Of a stretch of 64,000 nucleotides of DNA, positions 60,601-64,000 are shown one piece after another; position 1 is the stretch's first letter, and every line of letters begins with the position of its first letter. The position numbers and the translations under genes were made by a program. This stretch comes from Lingula anatina (lineage: Eukaryota; Brachiopoda; Lingulata; Lingulida; Lingulidae), in the NCBI RefSeq assembly GCF_001039355.2, contig NW_019773513.1, positions 648,245 to 712,244 of the forward strand, written 5' to 3'. The notes under the pieces were generated by a model. That model searched no databases and was not told where the DNA came from. It saw only the letters and a list, made by a program, of their open reading frames with translations.

Positions 60601-61947
60601 TCTGAAGCCGTACTGTGAGGTGGTAGCTGAGTATTTAAGACGAGTCGTCTTTTATTATTTAATGGAACTTAAAAACGGTATTAGGTAGCTTCATTTTCTG
60701 AACGGTTTTGGATAGGATATACCTTGGTCATTATGGGGAAATTGGTGAGTTTTCCAGGAAAATTCATTTTCGTGCTATTTTAAGGGTTTAACGCGCTGAG
60801 ACTGTCTTTAATTACCTGCAGGTCAAGTAAAGGAAAAGATAAGGCCAGCCAAACCGGTCAGCCATCGTCAACGCCATTCCAGAAAAGGAAGAATTGAAGA
60901 TCAACAGTTAGCTGCGTATGGCGATGATGGCGAAGATGATGATGTTGATGCTGATGTTGATGTTGCCATGGCAACTGACAGGTCCTGGATGGAAGATATG
61001 GCCATTAAGGCGCAGGCAGAGGTGGATTATGACCAGTGGAAGAAGACGGAAAGTCCCGTGCGGGAGGTCAGCAGGACGGGGGTTGACGAGGCGGGGAGGA
61101 CGCGGGAATCGAGACCCTTGACTGAGTCCGAGGAGATGCTGTACCCTGGTAAACGCGAGGGTAAGTGGCCGTCTTGGTTAACAAATGTGATTAAAAACAT
61201 ATGATAACATCAAGGATTTTTTTATTTAAGTTAGAACAACTTATGGAAAGTCGCTCAATTGATTGTGTTGAAGGATTGAATGATTAAACTAGTCATACGG
61301 TCATTTTTTTATTCAGGAAAGTTGATATTAATGAGCAACAAGGACGTTCTGTATGATTAGTTCTCAGACGTAAATTTCAAACACACGAAGGTGGTTTTGA
61401 TATCGCTCTCAGTGATATGTGAGATGACCGTTGCCAGTACGAAAGCCAATTAAGATACAGTACTAGTATAACTTGAACTTTCATTTATGCACACATTCAT
61501 ACTTGTTTTTAAAATATATTATTATTACTATGATAATAAAACTCATTTTAATTTATTTTTAATTTTTTTGTATAATAGACAGATAAATAATTGTCAAATC
61601 CCCCATTCGTTTTAACTACTATGTTTTAAAATGTATTTAAAAATACCCAATTTCCCTTCCTAGTTCCGACCACGGGAGACGCGAGATACAGGACACATCC
61701 CGAAACGTATGACGAGGCAATGGCAGGGGCTACCGCATGCGCGTACGAAGATCGAGACGCCCGGCTGGTGCCTCCAAACACTCCTGCCACGTCTGCCGGC
61801 AAGGGGGCGTACCGCGATGGAAAGGACCACAGGCAACAGGCAATCGAGCGACCAAGGGACGCTGGGACTAGTATTACAGTTATGTGTGAGTGTCATATGT
61901 TTGTTTTTGTCAACTGCAAACAAAAAAGCAGAACATTACTTTTCTGA
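54743..61947 (+). CDS. Gene X, unit 2 (intact copy), exons 1-8; last exon beyond window
   Basis: I do not recognise this protein. Exons: 54743-54838, 55497-55664, 57105-57248, 57809-57982, 58375-58534, 59134-59454, 60822-61160, and 61663 to 61885 (donor T|GTGAGT) or to a stop at 61947. All introns are GT-AG and all phases agree, giving about 540 residues. Start: MPVFLPKINAQNEETLDSHH. Parts in order: a Lys/Pro-rich charged region; an acidic helix (SLIQEDHEMLLQGLKTVLD); a small Cys/His cluster (HCERCMEHW and a later DCTRK); a basic middle; an Asp-rich stretch (GDDGEDDDVDADVDVAM); and a charged tail. No signal peptide or membrane segment is seen. The acceptor of exon 6 is weak. The dead paralog at 41660-52347 suggests one more exon, lying past the antisense channel gene and past the window end. 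Confidence 0.7.
55867..56602. mobile_element. Inverted-repeat element in intron 2 of gene X, unit 2
   Basis: The ends GGCCCCCGTTTCACAAAGA and TTTTTGTGAAACGGGGGCC are inverted repeats. A second inner pair (GTTTCACAAAGAATCTAA near 55963 and TTAGATTCTTTGTGAAACGG near 56496) suggests nesting or an internal duplication. No coding capacity. The matching introns of unit 1 lack it, so it probably inserted after the duplication. Confidence 0.75.
57600..57650. repeat. CA/TA microsatellite
   Basis: CA then TA runs in intron 3 of gene X, unit 2. Confidence 0.9.
60296..60507 (-). CDS. Single exon of an antisense gene inside gene X intron 6
   Basis: A minus-strand frame starts MAQTRVKSEQVSDKRGRKK and ends ELGLTYEAMAKLLLDT, with a consensus donor (GACAC|GTGAGT) straight after. 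The pattern 'RWRTLKAELGL....AKLLLD' after a basic run resembles an N-terminal module I recall from transposon-derived and zinc-finger-like proteins of fish and invertebrates. Downstream exons would lie toward lower coordinates on the minus strand; I found none with confidence. An upstream in-frame ATG (60537) lies across the E2F-type site, so the inner start is preferred. It could be a host gene or a domesticated transposon exon. Confidence 0.4.
60517..60528. promoter_or_regulatory. Palindromic E2F-type site
   Basis: TTTGGCGCCAAA is a perfect palindrome that fits the E2F consensus (TTTSSCGC) on both strands. It lies 10 bases upstream of the antisense ATG at 60507, which suggests cell-cycle-linked control of that exon's gene. 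Confidence 0.4.
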
Positions 61948-62388
61948 CAAGTATGGTTTTGAAGAGTTTTGTGATGTTTTAAAGCAAAATGTACATGCGA
62001 GGAACATGTGTAAGGTAATTTGTGCTATCCATATGAGTCGTTCGTTGGATGCCAGTTTCTTTTTTATTGCACGACATGTCTCAACACAAATATATTCTGC
62101 TTCATATTCGGAATCAAAAGAAGTTTAAAAATACAAAAGAGAGAAAGACTTTGAGACAATACGAATTATGATATAGATAACCAGTGGTTACTAAATAACA
62201 AGGACATATAAAATTCTACACACAACAAGTTCCTGTGGCCAGAAAACCGATATTTTTTTCCAGTTCTCCTTTCATGTTATTCAACTGTCTGACGTGTGGA
62301 ATGGTCGAGTAGTTTTAGTGAGGTTTAACTATGCAATGATGTTGTTTTTATCGATGTGGCTTTTGGACACCAGATAATTGAAGTCCGT

Positions 62389-64000
62389 CTACGTTTTCGA
62401 TGCTCTCCTTTTCTGTAGCAAACAAGGTTCGTGGTGCACTGGTAAAAACAACCGCCCGTCTTTCTCGATCATGCCTTTTTTCCATTTCAACATTACTAAC
62501 ATCGGTCTGGTCATTGATTCAATGTCGTTCATAACTAACAGTTTCTGCAGGGACATTATGACGTCCTTGCTTTCGTACAACCGGGATACAGTTTCTGAAA
62601 ACACAGCGATCATGAAGTTAATGGCTATGATCACTACTAAGGCTACATAGCCGATATGCATGTACATCACTACGAGCACAAAGGGCGGTTTCACGTCCTC
62701 CGTGACATGCACCGTGTTCAGTATCATTTTGAATAGCGTGTAGATACTGGACGATAAGTCTTTGAAATCTGCACTGCATTCACTTCGAAAGAAAGAATAA
62801 AACCCAGCCAGGAACGAGAACATGCACACCGCTGCAAGTAGGCCGACGTAGAGGAAATCGAAAAGAAGATGTCGGCCAATTTGAACGTAGTCTCCTAGTT
62901 TAGGAAACAGTTGGAGTACATAAATTACTTGCATCATATTTAAAGCGCCGGCTGTTGCTAAAAGCACAAGGATGAATGCCTTTACACCGTCTGACTTGTC
63001 ATTTTGTATTGACAGAAGAAAAGATAAAACAATAAAAATATCGCTGAAGAAATATACGACTGTGAAAAAACGAGCGCTCACGATGGTGTTTTGCCTGTTG
63101 GAAAGTGCGAAGAAATAGATCGCGTACTGTTTGTGATTTAAAACTCTCATTTTTAAGACGGTTAGAAAAATTGTGCCGATGTTATACAAAATGTTTAAAC
63201 AAGAAAAAGTTAGACAAATGTAGACGCTTATTTGTCCTATCTGCCATTGCGTTTTGACAAAAATGTCGTTATGCAGGTCCTTCTCGCAATCCAAAACAGT
63301 ATCATTATTTATAAAGGTCGCCCAAGTCACGTCCTCGTCTTTAAATATATCATTGAACCAAATGTATATGATGGCAAACCAGACCAGCAGGGCATAGATC
63401 ACGGTAATTGCATCCGTGACAAGCAGCAAGACCCACATGCTTGAAACGCTGTTGCTGATCATCGTCGATATGACCGGCGATGCCATGAAAGAATGCAGAG
63501 CCGGATCCTTCAGCACGTGCTTATCGAATGCTGCTATGGCCTTTCTTGGCGCTATCATGTAGCGGCTCCAAGATTTGTTGGAATTTGTCACGTGGTACTC
63601 TGTGAGATCGTACCACGTGATTAAGTCAAACCCGCGTGTAACTTGTGGGAATCTGTAAATCCCCTCTGTATCTAGTATGGTCAAAGCCATTGTTAGCGAA
63701 GGAAGAATTGTAGCCAATTCCAGTGGAAGAAGTCCAGTTTCGTCCACTTGATGAAGAAGGACTTTCATACTGTCGCGAGACAACGTGTCATTTAGGTAGT
63801 CATACATACGTCTGTGTACGCCATCTTTACCAGGCCATTTATGGTTTGCCCAGACCAGTGCATGAATAATGTTGGATCCTTTGTCATCAACAGTAAGAAT
63901 ATTGACGTCATATTTCAGCAGTACGCCAAAGCAGTGAAAGGCCCCGTAAACAACCGTCAGAGATACGGGGGCAGAGAAAGCGGGAGATTCAAGCCGATGG
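62389..64000 (-). CDS. TRP-like cation channel, intronless, unit 2, 5' end beyond window
   Basis: This ORF is a true paralog of 49339-51282: the two align without gaps over about 535 residues, with roughly one residue in ten different. The frame stays open past the ATG at 63807 to the window edge (reading VDDKGSNIIHALVWANHKWP upstream), so the real start lies outside. Membrane segments and the S6 motif NFMIAVFSETVSRLYESKD are kept. The pore-loop region reads ILNTVHVTED here against ILNMVHVTKG in unit 1, a change of charge at the outer mouth. It lies just downstream of gene X exon 8 in the opposite direction, matching the nested arrangement of unit 1. Confidence 0.8.
   Translation of the reverse strand, partial: HRLESPAFSAPVSLTVVYGAFHCFGVLLKYDVNILTVDDKGSNIIHALVWANHKWPGKDGVHRRMYDYLNDTLSRDSMKVLLHQVDETGLLPLELATILPSLTMALTILDTEGIYRFPQVTRGFDLITWYDLTEYHVTNSNKSWSRYMIAPRKAIAAFDKHVLKDPALHSFMASPVISTMISNSVSSMWVLLLVTDAITVIYALLVWFAIIYIWFNDIFKDEDVTWATFINNDTVLDCEKDLHNDIFVKTQWQIGQISVYICLTFSCLNILYNIGTIFLTVLKMRVLNHKQYAIYFFALSNRQNTIVSARFFTVVYFFSDIFIVLSFLLSIQNDKSDGVKAFILVLLATAGALNMMQVIYVLQLFPKLGDYVQIGRHLLFDFLYVGLLAAVCMFSFLAGFYSFFRSECSADFKDLSSSIYTLFKMILNTVHVTEDVKPPFVLVVMYMHIGYVALVVIIAINFMIAVFSETVSRLYESKDVIMSLQKLLVMNDIESMTRPMLVMLKWKKGMIEKDGRLFLPVHHEPCLLQKRRASKT

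Noticed and set aside
1-64000. CRISPR arrays, bacterial operons, rRNA or tRNA genes
   Set aside because: None seen; the window is clearly metazoan nuclear DNA.

Overview
This is a nuclear window from an animal. It has split genes with GT-AG introns in all three phases, low gene density, many microsatellites, short inverted-repeat elements and no bacterial operon structure. AT-rich introns, frequent AGGCCT-type words and strongly diverged near-duplicate blocks suggest a highly heterozygous marine invertebrate (amphioxus, echinoderm, hemichordate or lophotrochozoan). I cannot name the species from sequence alone.

Layout. (1) 1-16551: one minus-strand gene for a large modular protein I do not recognise. 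It appears as a nearly complete eight-exon copy (5177-16551) and a second, truncated copy (1-2954) that ends at a single-N joint (4019). Its core is four ~62-residue repeats in one exon, followed by three Arg/Lys-rich 'GGT-basic-DGT-SESYHSS' repeats. (2) 16552-37532: a gene desert with MITE-like fold-back elements, microsatellites, a probable LINE remnant and a 254-N gap. (3) 37533-38738: an intronless class A GPCR on the minus strand with an altered DRY box. (4) 41136-64000: a tandemly duplicated host/guest locus. The host is a nine-exon plus-strand gene ('gene X' here, unrecognised). The guest is an intronless TRP-like channel gene on the minus strand inside the last host intron. Unit 1 (about 41.6-52.3 kb) has a dead host (frameshifts, lost donor, missing exons 4-8, stop in the last exon) but an intact 647-residue channel ORF. 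Unit 2 (about 52.9 kb to the window end) has an intact host reading frame over eight exons and a second intact channel ORF that runs off the window.

The assembly is not clean. Five single-N positions and two N runs mark joins; at most of them the sequence to the right repeats sequence to the left with allele-like differences. Several apparent extra gene copies (1-2954; 44293-44418; 47543-49063; 52982-53897) are therefore better read as unmerged haplotypes than as paralogs. The two channel/host units differ much more from each other and look like a true tandem duplication.

Most notable points: the nested channel inside a decaying host gene, the atypical pore of the channels, the exon-by-exon reconstruction of the repeat protein, a small opposite-strand exon with a palindromic E2F-type site inside a host intron, and a cluster of related inverted-repeat elements at 24.8-33.6 kb.
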